A DNA stretch of 64,000 bases. It comes from an uncultured Bacteroidia bacterium. Lineage in GTDB: Bacteria; Bacteroidota; Bacteroidia; Bacteroidales; F082. The notes beneath the pieces were generated by a model. It did not search any database. It was not told the DNA's origin and worked only from the letters and a program-made list of their open reading frames with translations. The position numbers and the translations under genes are program-made. The stretch covers positions 1-64,000 of the forward strand of contig CADBZW010000021.1 in assembly GCA_902799345.1 (NCBI GenBank), in the 5' to 3' direction. Positions 14,303-23,323 of the stretch are shown one piece after another. Positions within the stretch are counted from its first letter, which is position 1. The number at the start of each line of letters is the position of its first letter.

Positions 14303-15652
14303 ATGAACAGCCTTCCTTCCAGAACCAAAGCACTTATCAGCGTCAGTTTCAAAGAATTTGCCAAATATGCCTTGCCGAGCATCATAGGGATGCTCATCGT
14401 GGGTTTGCAGACCATCATTGACGGGCTTTTCGTGGGCCGTGGCGTGGGTGCATTGGGTCTTGCCGCCGTCAACATCGCCATGCCGCTCATCAGCTCGATG
14501 CTGAGCGTGTCCATCATGATCATTTCAGGCGGTATCGTCATCACGGGCATCGCCAAAGGACGGGGCGACGAATCACTGGCGAAAGGCTATACTTCGCTAA
14601 CCTTTGTCACCTTGTTAGTCACCATTGCGTTACTGTCCGTTCTGGTCGGCATCTTCCTTAAGCCCTTATGCTATTTCCTTGGTAGCAACGATGAGGTGTA
14701 TCCATTTGTACGACAATATCTTGGCATCATCGGTTGCGGCTTCATCTTCTATTGCATCCCCAACTTCACGGAGGCCTTCACCCGCCTCAACGGGAAACCC
14801 AACTGGGTGTTTGTCAGCGGGGTCATTTGCTGCGTGGTGAACATCGTCCTGGACTATTTCTTCGTGCTGCGTTTCGGCTGGGGCGTGGCCGGAGCTGCCA
14901 TAGCCACTTGCATAGCCAACACCACGGCGGCCTTGGTGCTGTTTCGCTTTGTCCGATTCGGCAAGATGATGGGTGGACGCAAGGAGATCAAAAAGATGTT
15001 TTTCAACGGCTCGTCCGAGATGCTGACTTCGGTTTCGGCGGCGGTCACCACCTACATCTTCAACCTCGTGCTGATGCGTGAGATTGGCACCAAGGGTGTG
15101 GCGGCGTTCACCATCGTCTGTTACCTCAACTTCATCGTCAACATGTCGATTTTCGGGCTGTCGCAGGCCATGTATCCTTTGATGTCGTACAGCGTCGGCG
15201 CCCAAAACCACAGAAGGGTCAAGTCGTTGTTGGCCAACGCCTTGCTTCTCGGTGGCGGCATCGGCATCGGGGTGTTTCTGCTCGTTTTGGTTTTCAAACA
15301 CGGCATTGCAAGTGCCTTCAGCAACGGCGACCTGGAGTTGCAGACATTGACCACCGTGGCGACAACCTACGTCACGCTACATTATCTAGTGTCGTTCGTC
15401 AACATTGTGGCTTGCAGTTTCCACACCGCCATCGAGCGACCTTTGGAGTCGGTGGTCATCGCCCTCTGCCGAAGCATCGTCTTCGTGCTGATTCCCATGT
15501 TTTTGCTCACCCCTATCATCGGACAGGATGGCATTTGGCTCAGTATGCCTATTGCCGAGGTAATGACGTTGATGGTCAGCATTCCGCTGGTGTTGGTGTC
15601 GTTGAGACGACTTACGCGAACGAAAAAAAACCTTATCTTTGCCGAAAACTAG
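14303..15652 (+). CDS. MATE family multidrug/sodium antiporter
   Basis: 449 residues with about 12 hydrophobic helices in two homologous halves. The first half has the MATE hallmark around FAKYALPSIIGMLIVGLQTI and FVGRGVGALGLAAVNIAMPL; the second half repeats the pattern at MREIGTKGVAAFTIVCYLNF. These exporters use Na+ or H+ gradients to expel cationic compounds; substrate not predictable. The end of the gene contains a promoter for the downstream thioesterase. Confidence 0.94.
   Translation: MNSLPSRTKALISVSFKEFAKYALPSIIGMLIVGLQTIIDGLFVGRGVGALGLAAVNIAMPLISSMLSVSIMIISGGIVITGIAKGRGDESLAKGYTSLTFVTLLVTIALLSVLVGIFLKPLCYFLGSNDEVYPFVRQYLGIIGCGFIFYCIPNFTEAFTRLNGKPNWVFVSGVICCVVNIVLDYFFVLRFGWGVAGAAIATCIANTTAALVLFRFVRFGKMMGGRKEIKKMFFNGSSEMLTSVSAAVTTYIFNLVLMREIGTKGVAAFTIVCYLNFIVNMSIFGLSQAMYPLMSYSVGAQNHRRVKSLLANALLLGGGIGIGVFLLVLVFKHGIASAFSNGDLELQTLTTVATTYVTLHYLVSFVNIVACSFHTAIERPLESVVIALCRSIVFVLIPMFLLTPIIGQDGIWLSMPIAEVMTLMVSIPLVLVSLRRLTRTKKNLIFAEN
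15634..15641 (+). promoter_or_regulatory. -7 element TATCTTTG inside the MATE gene end
   Basis: Matches TAnnTTTG, 17 nt upstream of the thioesterase ATG, so that gene can be transcribed separately. Confidence 0.6.
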
Positions 15653-15657
15653 AATTT

Positions 15658-16365
15658 ATGTACAGCCTAAACTACAAAGTAACCACAAGCACCTGCGACA
15701 GCGAGGGCAAACTCAAACTGTTTTCCGCCCTTCAGATGATGCAGGACTGCTCGGAGATGTGGATCGACAGCGAGCCACAGGTAAAAGAATATTTTGCCCG
15801 TGAGAACATGGCGCAACTGCTGGCCTCAAGGCAGGTGGAGATCATACGCGTGCCCGATTTCAAGGAAGAACTGACCGTGACTACCTCAGTCTACGGCATG
15901 AAGCCCATGTTCGGCTTCCGCAACACTTTTATCTATGATGCCGAAGGCAAGCCCTGCTACCGCACTTGGAGCATGGGTGCCTTTGTGGATAAAGTCAACG
16001 GCAAATTGAAACGTGTGGACGATGTCGTGGCCAACTCGCTGCTCATTGAACCGCAGCTAGAGATGAACTACAAAGACCGCCGCATCATCCTGCCGAAGGA
16101 AGGAGGCAAGACCTTTGCGCCCATCTCGGTGATGCGTGCCGACATCGACTACAACCGCCACGTCAACAATGCCAACTACATCCGCATAGCGATGGAGTTG
16201 CTTCCTGAAGATTTCATCATAAAGGGGCTTCGCGTAGAATATCGTGTGGCCGCCAAACTGGGTGACAGCCTCACTCCTACCCTTTTTGAGATAGAAAACG
16301 GCTTCATCATCGAGTTAGCCATTGGAAGCGAGGCGAGCGCTATTGTGGAGTTTACTTCAAAATAG
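15658..16365 (+). CDS. Acyl-ACP thioesterase
   Basis: 235 residues with two hot-dog domains as in bacterial FatA/FatB-like thioesterases. The second domain contains VMRADIDYNRHVNNANYIRI (about 157-176), the Asp/Asn/His catalytic region of this family. It releases fatty acids from acyl carrier protein in the cytoplasm. The start is 5 nt after the MATE stop and behind an internal promoter, so read-through and independent transcription are both possible. Confidence 0.9.
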   Translation: MYSLNYKVTTSTCDSEGKLKLFSALQMMQDCSEMWIDSEPQVKEYFARENMAQLLASRQVEIIRVPDFKEELTVTTSVYGMKPMFGFRNTFIYDAEGKPCYRTWSMGAFVDKVNGKLKRVDDVVANSLLIEPQLEMNYKDRRIILPKEGGKTFAPISVMRADIDYNRHVNNANYIRIAMELLPEDFIIKGLRVEYRVAAKLGDSLTPTLFEIENGFIIELAIGSEASAIVEFTSK

Positions 16366-16549
16366 ACGATTTCTCCAAATCGCGAAAAGCCCTCGGCGAA
16401 AGCCCAGTATAATGAACTCTTCCATGCCCTTGAAGCCTGCAAAAATCCGATGCTTTGCCCTATCGTTACAATCCCAAGAAATTGTGATTTTTTCGACCAT
16501 AAATCATCATTGACTTGTCAAACAAAACCCTTCTAATTCAATACTTTTT
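16366..16549 (+). other. Intergenic region with a start-less open frame
   Basis: From 16366 the frame following the thioesterase stop stays open to 16533 and reads KAQYNELFHALEACKNPMLC in its middle, without a usable start. It could be a decayed gene end or chance. No family recognised. Confidence 0.3.
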
Positions 16550-16557
16550 TACTTTTG
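16550..16557 (+). promoter_or_regulatory. -7 element TACTTTTG for the NapH-like gene
   Basis: Matches TAnnTTTG, about 48 nt upstream of the start codon. A GTAACA half-site overlaps its downstream edge. Confidence 0.6.
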
Positions 16558-16584
16558 CTGTAACAAAATCCGCTCTTCTCCGTA

Positions 16585-16600
16585 TTACATGAAAATGTAA
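16585..16600. promoter_or_regulatory. Inverted repeat in the NapH-like leader
   Basis: TTACAT-GAAA-ATGTAA, ending 5 nt before the start codon. It could be an operator or an RNA hairpin affecting translation; not the same as the hcp operator. Confidence 0.4.
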
Positions 16601-16604
16601 CCTG

Positions 16605-17423
16605 ATGAAAAACTACAAAATCCCTATCATTCTGTTTGCCGTTTTCGAGATTATCGCCATTTCACTATGGCTGGCAACAGGAAGTTTGTTCTATTTGCTC
16701 AACTTCAGCTATATCGGTGCCATCATCGGTGTTGGACTGGCCTTGTCAAAGACGGGATGGAAATATGCCAGAGAATTCATCCAGTTTGGCGTAGGTGCCT
16801 ATATGCTGGTCTTTCTCGGACTGATATGCAGGGAGAACATGCAGATCGAGGGCTTTTGGTATTACTTGTTCTCCGGCGTAGTGGGCGCAGGTGTGCTTCA
16901 TTATCTCATCGCTAAAATCTTCGGGCCTCTCCTCTTCGGGCGCGGCTGGTGTGGCTATGCCTGTTGGACCGCCATGATCCTTGACCTCCTCCCCTACAAA
17001 CAGCCACAAGGTCCGAGAAAGAAGATTGGTTTCATCCGTTACATCGTGTTCGCGTTGTCGCTAATCCTCGTCCTCCTGCTGTTCCATTTCGACAAAGCCA
17101 ACAAGCACACCCTATTCATGCTGTTTCTCATCGGCAACTTGGTCTATTATGTGGTGGGCATCCTTCTTGCCGTTGTGTTCAAGGACAACCGCGCCTTCTG
17201 CAAATACATTTGTCCCGTCACGGTCTTCCTCAAGCCGATGAGCTACTTCTCCTTGCTGCGCATCCATTGCGACGAGAGCAAATGCATCCAGTGTGGCAAA
17301 TGCCTGAAAGTGTGCCCGATGGAAGTGGAAGTGAACAACGACTCACGCAAACGCAAAAACGCCACCGAGTGCATCCTCTGCCATAAATGCACCAAGGAAT
17401 GCCCTGTGAAAGCACTGAAATAA
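16605..17423 (+). CDS. NapH/CcoG-like membrane polyferredoxin
   Basis: 272 residues. About five membrane helices (residues 5-200) include the Cys pairs GRGWCGYACW (about 114) and FCKYICPV (about 199), typical of NapH/NosR/RdxA-like proteins. Two C-terminal [4Fe-4S] clusters follow: CIQCGKCLKVCP and CILCHKCTKECP (about 223-268). It should move electrons between the quinone pool or cytoplasm and a periplasmic or cytoplasmic acceptor. Its place near the Hcp/ferredoxin block suggests a shared redox or nitrogen-oxide role (inference). Confidence 0.88.
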   Translation: MKNYKIPIILFAVFEIIAISLWLATGSLFYLLNFSYIGAIIGVGLALSKTGWKYAREFIQFGVGAYMLVFLGLICRENMQIEGFWYYLFSGVVGAGVLHYLIAKIFGPLLFGRGWCGYACWTAMILDLLPYKQPQGPRKKIGFIRYIVFALSLILVLLLFHFDKANKHTLFMLFLIGNLVYYVVGILLAVVFKDNRAFCKYICPVTVFLKPMSYFSLLRIHCDESKCIQCGKCLKVCPMEVEVNNDSRKRKNATECILCHKCTKECPVKALK

Positions 17424-17576
17424 CTAATACTACTACGAGAACGAAACTAACTAGTAACCTCTTCTCCATCCTCATTAATAATTAGGCTTTCTTCCCAAAA
17501 ACCCCAATTGTTGGGGATTGGACTGCGAAGACAAAAACGGGACTTTTGCACTCGTATTTGAATAATAGTGTCCGCT

Positions 17577-18890
17577 ATGAAACTGATTACGATTGCAAAA
17601 TGCGCTGCATTGGCTTTGGCACTGAGTGTCATGCCTTTGCAAGCACAGAACAAAGTCAACGATTCCACCAAGTTTTTCTCCCTTTCGCGCCTCACTGTGG
17701 GTGGATACGGCGAAGCCGTCTACACCCGTAACTTCTATAGCGACAACATGTTTCGCTATTCCCATGCCGAGCGTTACAAAGACGCCAAAGGCCACGGCCG
17801 CGTCGACCTGCCCCATGTGGTCATCAACCTGGGCTACGACTTCGGCAAAGGCTGGAGCATGGGCAGCGAAATCGAGTTTGAACACGGCGGCAATGAGGTG
17901 GCCGTGGAGATCGAAGCCGAAGAGACGGGCGAGTTCGAACATGAAATCGAGCGCGGCGGCGAGGTGGCCCTCGAGCAGTTCTGGCTGCAGAAGTCGTTCG
18001 GCAAGGGCTTCAACATCCGTGTGGGTCACATCATCGTTCCCGTCGGACAAACCAACTACGCCCACCTGCCCACCGAGTTTTTCACCTGCTACCGCCCCGA
18101 AGGCGAGTTCACCATCATGCCCAACACCTGGCACGAGACCGGCATCAGCCTGTGGGGCAAGCTAGGCAATTGGCACTACGAGGCCATCGTGGTGCCCGCC
18201 CTCAACTCCAACATGTTCAACAACGCCAACTGGGTGAAGAACGGCTCAGCCTCGGGCTTTGAGTTCCGTGTGGCCAACCATTTCGCTGGCGCCCTGCGCG
18301 TCGACAACTACAGCATCAAGAATCTACACATCGGTGTGAGCGGCTACATCGGCAACACCTTTAATAATGACGCCGTCACCAACGAGTTCTCCGAGACGAG
18401 CCAATACAAAGACGTGAAAGGCACCGTCGTCATCGGCACGGCCGAGTTCGACTACAAAGGCCACGGCCTCGTGGTGCGCGGCAACTTCGACTACGGCCAC
18501 CTCGGCGATGCCGCCCTCATCTCGTCGTGGAACAAGAACCAGAACCACCAGAGTTTCTCGCCCTATCCGCGTTCGCTGGTCGGCGAGGCCGCCTTGGCCG
18601 CTGGAGGCGAGGTCGCTTACGACATACTGCATACCATCAAACACAAAGGCAACCATCAGCTCTATGTCTTTGGCCGCTACGACTACTACGACAGCTACAT
18701 CCCCACCGCTAACACCCTCACCGACTACCAATGGACCGACCGTCATGTGATGACCCTCGGCGTGAACTATTACCCCATCAAGCAGGTCGTCATCAAAGCG
18801 CAATACGCCAAACGCTTCCTGAAGGAACAATACAACGATGAGCCTGCGTTCTCTTTGGGCGTGGCGTATAGTGGATTCTTTACGAAATAA
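17577..18890 (+). CDS. Outer-membrane porin of an iron/haem cluster
   Basis: 437 residues with signal peptide MKLITIAKCAALALALSVMP ending in QAQ, then alternating aromatic beta strands as in phosphate-selective-porin-like proteins. The C-terminal residues SLGVAYSGFF suit the last barrel strand. A His-rich and acidic loop region (about residues 90-125, EFEHGGNEVAVEIEAEETGE then FEHEIERGG) could bind cations. It starts an apparent operon with imelysin and a dihaem protein, so it probably passes an iron or haem compound. The promoter is weak (GACTTTTG at about 17541). Confidence 0.85.
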   Translation: MKLITIAKCAALALALSVMPLQAQNKVNDSTKFFSLSRLTVGGYGEAVYTRNFYSDNMFRYSHAERYKDAKGHGRVDLPHVVINLGYDFGKGWSMGSEIEFEHGGNEVAVEIEAEETGEFEHEIERGGEVALEQFWLQKSFGKGFNIRVGHIIVPVGQTNYAHLPTEFFTCYRPEGEFTIMPNTWHETGISLWGKLGNWHYEAIVVPALNSNMFNNANWVKNGSASGFEFRVANHFAGALRVDNYSIKNLHIGVSGYIGNTFNNDAVTNEFSETSQYKDVKGTVVIGTAEFDYKGHGLVVRGNFDYGHLGDAALISSWNKNQNHQSFSPYPRSLVGEAALAAGGEVAYDILHTIKHKGNHQLYVFGRYDYYDSYIPTANTLTDYQWTDRHVMTLGVNYYPIKQVVIKAQYAKRFLKEQYNDEPAFSLGVAYSGFFTK

Positions 18891-18914
18891 TCAAATTCAA
18901 AACACCAATAAAAA

Positions 18915-20087
18915 ATGAAGCATTTATTCAGATCCGCAGCCATAGTCGCTGCATCCCTCCTGCTCGCAGTGAACTTCAGCTCCTGCAACAAAGATCCTCA
19001 AACCACCACCGAGGAAGCCAACAAAGCCCAGAAAGAGGCCATCGTCAAGCAGTACCTCAACCACACGGTGTATCCCACCTATGCCAACTTGGCTGAACAG
19101 ACTGAAAAACTCGTCGACAACCTCGAAACCTTGAAGGCCAACAAGACCCAAACCAACGTGAATGCCGCCACCGTCACCTTCCTTGAAGCCCGCAAGTGGT
19201 GGGAGATGAGCGAGGCCTTCCTCTTTGGCGCCGCCTCCGACTTTGGCATCGACCCGCACATCGACTCATGGCCACTCGACGAAGACGCTTTCAACAACCT
19301 GATGGCCAGCCCCAACATGATTGCCGCCCTTGCCACCGATGAAGACGGCATGGTGGCCGGCGAACAGCTCGGCAACGCCCTGCTCGGCTTCCATGGCATC
19401 GAGTTCATCCTCTTCCGTGAGGGTCAGCCCCGCAATGTGAACGAAATCACCGACGACATGATGACCTATATCGTCGCCGTGTCGCGCGACCTGCGCAACC
19501 GCTGCTTCCAACTCGAAGTAAGCTGGAACGCCAATGCACCGCAAGCCCACAAAGACCTTATGGAAGAACTTGAGTTCAATACCACCGTCAACGGAGGTCG
19601 CAACACCTACGGCGAAAACATGACCCAAGCCGGTCAGGCTGGCAGCACCTTCGCCACCTTCACCAACGCCCTCGAGGCTATCGCCGACGGCTGCATCGAC
19701 ATCGCCGACGAGGTGGGCACCTCCAAAATCGGCAAATGCCACACGGGCGAAGACGTGACCTATGTGGAGTCGCCTTACAGCCAGAAGTCCATCACCGACT
19801 TCCATGACAACATCATCAGCATCAAGAACGCCTACATGGGTGGCATGGAAAGCCAACGTGACGAGTCCCTCTCAGTGCATACCTATATCAAAGAATACAA
19901 CGCCGAGCTCGACACCAAGGCCTTGAACGCCATCGAAAACGCCATTGCGAAAATCGATGCCATGAAGGCCCCATTCGTGCAGTTCTATGCCGACGCCAGC
20001 GCTGGCGAAGCCATGGAAGCCTGCCAAGACCTCTCCGACGTGATGGCCGAGGTGAAGGCTGAGTTCGGAAAGATCGACAGGAAGTAA
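18915..20087 (+). CDS. Imelysin-like (M75) lipoprotein
   Basis: 390 residues with lipoprotein signal ending NFSSC. The imelysin signature GxHxxE appears as GFHGIE (about residues 158-163), and the rest is helical as in IrpA/EfeO-like proteins. Despite the peptidase name, the family binds iron or haem in the periplasm or at the outer membrane. It lies 24 nt after the porin gene and before a DUF1111 dihaem gene, the usual company of bacterial iron-uptake imelysins. Confidence 0.93.
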   Translation: MKHLFRSAAIVAASLLLAVNFSSCNKDPQTTTEEANKAQKEAIVKQYLNHTVYPTYANLAEQTEKLVDNLETLKANKTQTNVNAATVTFLEARKWWEMSEAFLFGAASDFGIDPHIDSWPLDEDAFNNLMASPNMIAALATDEDGMVAGEQLGNALLGFHGIEFILFREGQPRNVNEITDDMMTYIVAVSRDLRNRCFQLEVSWNANAPQAHKDLMEELEFNTTVNGGRNTYGENMTQAGQAGSTFATFTNALEAIADGCIDIADEVGTSKIGKCHTGEDVTYVESPYSQKSITDFHDNIISIKNAYMGGMESQRDESLSVHTYIKEYNAELDTKALNAIENAIAKIDAMKAPFVQFYADASAGEAMEACQDLSDVMAEVKAEFGKIDRK

Positions 20088-20103
20088 TCTCAAGGTCGCT
20101 TCG

Positions 20104-20180
20104 CGTCATTGCGAGGCACGAAGCAATCTAGACAAGGAACCCTTCCCTAGATTGCTTCGTCGTTCCTCCTCGCAATGACG
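20104..20180. repeat. 77-bp palindromic element (family P4), copy 1
   Basis: CGTCATTGCGAGG at the left end and its complement CCTCGCAATGACG at the right end; inner arms CGAAGCAATCTAG and CTAGATTGCTTCG flank a short loop. A second copy is at 57786-57864. Lies between imelysin and DUF1111 genes. Confidence 0.85.
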
Positions 20181-20227
20181 GCAAGTGACGGATAAAAACA
20201 GAAAAACAACACAAAAACCCAAATATC

Positions 20228-21823
20228 ATGATAAATTACAAGCACTTTGGCATCATCGCCTTTGCAGGCCTTATGGCTATGGCCGCCTGCAATCCGAAGG
20301 ACCCCATCCCCGAGGTCGTCAGCGAAGAGACCTACGCCGGAGGCGAATTGGGCACCACCTTTAACAGCTCGCAATCCGCCTACGAAGACCCCACCCCTGC
20401 CGTCGAACAAGCTGGCTTGGGTACCGCCTTCAAGTATGGCGAGTATTTCTTTGAGCGTACCTACACGCAAAACAACCCTCCCTTTAACGGATTAGGTCCC
20501 CTTTACATCCGCAGCAGCTGCATCGCTTGCCATCCTGGCTACGGCCATGGTATGCGCATGGACCGTTACCGCGCCGACGACTGGGGCAACGGCTACCTGC
20601 TCGTCTTCACCGACCGCAACGATACCTACCTTAGCAGCTACACGGGCATGCCTCAAACCAAGGCCGTAGCGCCTTTCAAAGCTCCTTTGGACGAAACCCA
20701 AATCCAAATCAACTGGCTGAGCTACACCGACGAATGGGGCAACCAGTTCCCCGACGGCGAGACCTACAACCTCACCTATCCCGAGGTCTACATCCCCGAA
20801 GAGGCTTTCTACGTGCCGCTTGAAGTGGGTGGCCAGCCCATCCCCTACAGCGACTTCGTCTGCCGCCTCGAATCGACCATCGGCATCTATGGCACCGGTT
20901 TGATCGATGCCATCCCCGACGACTCACTGAAGGCACAATACCAAAAAGAGTATAATGACGGCTACATGCAAAACGGCCTCAACCCCGCCATGTGGGCCGG
21001 CTCCGACTTTGCTCCGACGGGCTATTACGGCAACACGACCCATCCTAAGAAGTACACCTACGCCCTCACGCGTGGTCCTTTGCAGGACGCCCCCGGCGCC
21101 AACGCCATCTGGAACATCACCAACGTGACACACCACACCAAGATGGGTCATTACATGACCGCCGCCTACGCCACCAAGGCTTCGCAAGACCCTGACGTGC
21201 AGGCCGAGTTCTACAACTACTTCCCACAATACAACCTCACGGGCAATGTGGAGACCGACATCTACAACTACCTGATGATGAACGACCAAATCCCCGAATC
21301 CCTGAAGGTTCCCGAGATGAAGGACGAGGACTATGTCAACTTCATGGTATGGCACCGCGGCTTGGCCGTCCCTGCCGCCCGTAACATGGACGACCCTGAA
21401 GTGCAACGCGGCAAGGAACTCTTCAACCAGATGGGTTGCGCCTATTGCCACCGTCCTTCGTGGAAGACCGGCGACGACATGTTCACCGACCCGACTGGTT
21501 TCTTCGCCGACGGCGATGCCCGTCTGCCCCGCTATCCCAACCAGAAGATTTGGCCTTATAGCGACTACATCCAGCACAAGCTCCACATGGAGAACGACAT
21601 CCGCACGGGCTGGTGCCGCACCACCCCACTCTGGGGCCGTGGCTTGAGTGCCAGATGCACCGGTCGTAGCGACCGCTTGCACGACTGCCGCGCACAAACC
21701 GTCATCGAGGCCATCATGTGGCACGGCAACGCCCAAAGCGACGCCCGCCGCTCGGTGGAGAAATTCCGCGAGCTTTCGAAAGAAGACCGCGACGCCGTCG
21801 TGAAATTCATTGACGCAATTTGA
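20228..21823 (+). CDS. DUF1111 dihaem thiol oxidoreductase-like lipoprotein
   Basis: 531 residues with lipoprotein signal ending MAAC. Two haem c attachment motifs: CIACH (about residues 98-102) and CAYCH (about 403-408). The C-terminal DUF1111 stretch TTPLWGRGL ... LHDCRAQTVIEAIMWHG is well kept. The protein is related to dihaem cytochrome c peroxidases and is normally linked with imelysins; it likely does redox chemistry on iron or thiols outside the cytoplasm. It needs cytochrome c assembly, and a ResB/CcsA gene is next. A P4 palindrome separates it from the imelysin gene. Confidence 0.93.
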   Translation: MINYKHFGIIAFAGLMAMAACNPKDPIPEVVSEETYAGGELGTTFNSSQSAYEDPTPAVEQAGLGTAFKYGEYFFERTYTQNNPPFNGLGPLYIRSSCIACHPGYGHGMRMDRYRADDWGNGYLLVFTDRNDTYLSSYTGMPQTKAVAPFKAPLDETQIQINWLSYTDEWGNQFPDGETYNLTYPEVYIPEEAFYVPLEVGGQPIPYSDFVCRLESTIGIYGTGLIDAIPDDSLKAQYQKEYNDGYMQNGLNPAMWAGSDFAPTGYYGNTTHPKKYTYALTRGPLQDAPGANAIWNITNVTHHTKMGHYMTAAYATKASQDPDVQAEFYNYFPQYNLTGNVETDIYNYLMMNDQIPESLKVPEMKDEDYVNFMVWHRGLAVPAARNMDDPEVQRGKELFNQMGCAYCHRPSWKTGDDMFTDPTGFFADGDARLPRYPNQKIWPYSDYIQHKLHMENDIRTGWCRTTPLWGRGLSARCTGRSDRLHDCRAQTVIEAIMWHGNAQSDARRSVEKFRELSKEDRDAVVKFIDAI

Positions 21824-21837
21824 TTGAAACAATGGTT

Positions 21838-21865
21838 GTAGAGACGCGGCACGCCGTGTCTCTAC
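21838..21865. repeat. 28-bp palindrome (family P1), intergenic
   Basis: GTAGAGACGCGGCA...CGTGTCTCTAC, one mismatch between arms. Followed 6 nt later by a P2 element. Confidence 0.85.
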
Positions 21866-21871
21866 AGGTTT

Positions 21872-21897
21872 GTAGGGCTGCCGAACGGCAGCCCTAC
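21872..21897. repeat. 26-bp palindrome (family P2), intergenic
   Basis: GTAGGGCTGCC-GAAC-GGCAGCCCTAC, perfect arms. Tandem with the P1 element before it; could also act as a hairpin between the DUF1111 and CcsA genes. Confidence 0.85.
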
Positions 21898-22001
21898 ATC
21901 CTTATTAATTAGGACAAAACCGCCAAAAAATCGCCAAACATGGGGAGAGGGTTCAATTGTTTTTTTTCGGACATTTGCAGCGTAATTGAATTAATATTGC
22001 C

Positions 22002-23174
22002 ATGAAATATCTTCGTCACATCACATCTGTTCTCGTCATCATACTCATCGCCGTACTCGCCGCAGGCACCATCGTCGAAAAACTGCATGGCTCGGAGTAT
22101 GCGTTGGCACACGTCTATTCGGCATGGTGGTTCGTAGGGTTATGGGCGGTGTTAGCCGTTCTCATCATCATTATGAATGTGAAATGCCGTATGTGGAAAA
22201 GACTGTCGGTCTGCGCCTTGCATCTGTCCATCCTGCTCATCCTTTTGGGTGCGCTCCTCACCATGCTCACGGGCCAGCACGGCAGGATGAAACTCGAACC
22301 CAACCGCCCCAACAGCCATTTCTTTATCGAGGACAAAGGAGAGATAACAAAAGAAGCGCTGCCCTTCAGCCTCACCTTGGACCACTTTGAGATTGTGAAA
22401 TATCCCGACAGCGAGAAACCGAAGGACTATGTGAGCTACCTTCAACTCACCGATGGCGAAACCCAAAAGGACATCGTCATCTCGATGAACAACATCTTGA
22501 GACACAAGCATTACCGTTTCTACCAAAGCGACTACGACGAGCAGGGCAACTCCGTCCTCGACGTTGCCCGCGACCCCTGGGGCATCGCCGTGACCTATGC
22601 GGGTTATGCGATACTGTTCGCCGCATTGGCGGCCATCCTTATTGAGCAACGCAAGGCCTTCCGTGCCGTCACCTGGTCGTGGCTAGGCGTGCTCATCGTT
22701 TTGATGGTGCTGCTCTACGTCAGGATGCTTACCCATCCCCTGTTGCCTGTGCTGCGCTCGCCTTTCTTCAGCCTCCACATATCCACTATCGTCACGGCCT
22801 ATGCCCTGCTCCTTGGAATCTTGGTGGTAGGCGTCGTCGCCCTCGTCAAGCCGAAAGACAAGGCTCGTATGGAACGCTTGAAAAGCCTCAGTACGGCGAT
22901 GCTCTACCCAGCAGTCGCCTTGCTCGCCATCGGCATCTTCATCGGCGCGATATGGGCCAATGTCTCATGGGGCAACTACTGGTCGTGGGATCCGAAGGAA
23001 GTCTGGGCACTCATCACCTTGCTCATCTACGCTGCTCCATTGCACGAGAAGGTATGGAAAGCCTTCCAGAAGCCCGTGTTTTTCCACATCTATGGCATCC
23101 TTGCCTTCCTGAGCGTGCTCATCACCTATTTCGGCGTAAACATGCTCTTGGGCGGCGTTCATGCCTATAACTGA
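22002..23174 (+). CDS. Fused ResB/CcsA cytochrome c biogenesis protein
   Basis: 390 residues. The N-terminal third looks like a reduced ResB (helices at 7-27, 42-60, 68-90, then a periplasmic domain about 95-190). The C-terminal part is CcsA, with the haem-handling tryptophan-rich motif WGNYWSWDPKEVWALIT (about residues 325-341) and His residues in flanking helices. It delivers haem and keeps apocytochrome thiols reduced for CxxCH attachment at the outer face of the inner membrane. It follows the dihaem DUF1111 gene, an obvious client. Confidence 0.92.
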   Translation: MKYLRHITSVLVIILIAVLAAGTIVEKLHGSEYALAHVYSAWWFVGLWAVLAVLIIIMNVKCRMWKRLSVCALHLSILLILLGALLTMLTGQHGRMKLEPNRPNSHFFIEDKGEITKEALPFSLTLDHFEIVKYPDSEKPKDYVSYLQLTDGETQKDIVISMNNILRHKHYRFYQSDYDEQGNSVLDVARDPWGIAVTYAGYAILFAALAAILIEQRKAFRAVTWSWLGVLIVLMVLLYVRMLTHPLLPVLRSPFFSLHISTIVTAYALLLGILVVGVVALVKPKDKARMERLKSLSTAMLYPAVALLAIGIFIGAIWANVSWGNYWSWDPKEVWALITLLIYAAPLHEKVWKAFQKPVFFHIYGILAFLSVLITYFGVNMLLGGVHAYN

Positions 23175-23295
23175 TTGCCTTAATTGCTTTTCTTGCGGCT
23201 GATGCCCAACACGCACCAGCGGAGGAAAGGTATGCGCCAACAATCTAAAAACACACAAATCCTTGAAAAAAAACGGCCAATCCAACCAAATCTTT

Positions 23296-23303
23296 TACTT
23301 TTG
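23296..23303 (+). promoter_or_regulatory. -7 element TACTTTTG for the OMP gene
   Basis: Matches TAnnTTTG, 20 nt upstream of the start codon. Confidence 0.7.
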
Positions 23304-23323
23304 CAGTCTAAATCGGTTTTTGG

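Noticed and set aside
20104..20180. Insertion sequence or MITE with transposase nearby
   Set aside because: No transposase frame, no obvious target duplication visible; described only as a palindromic repeat.
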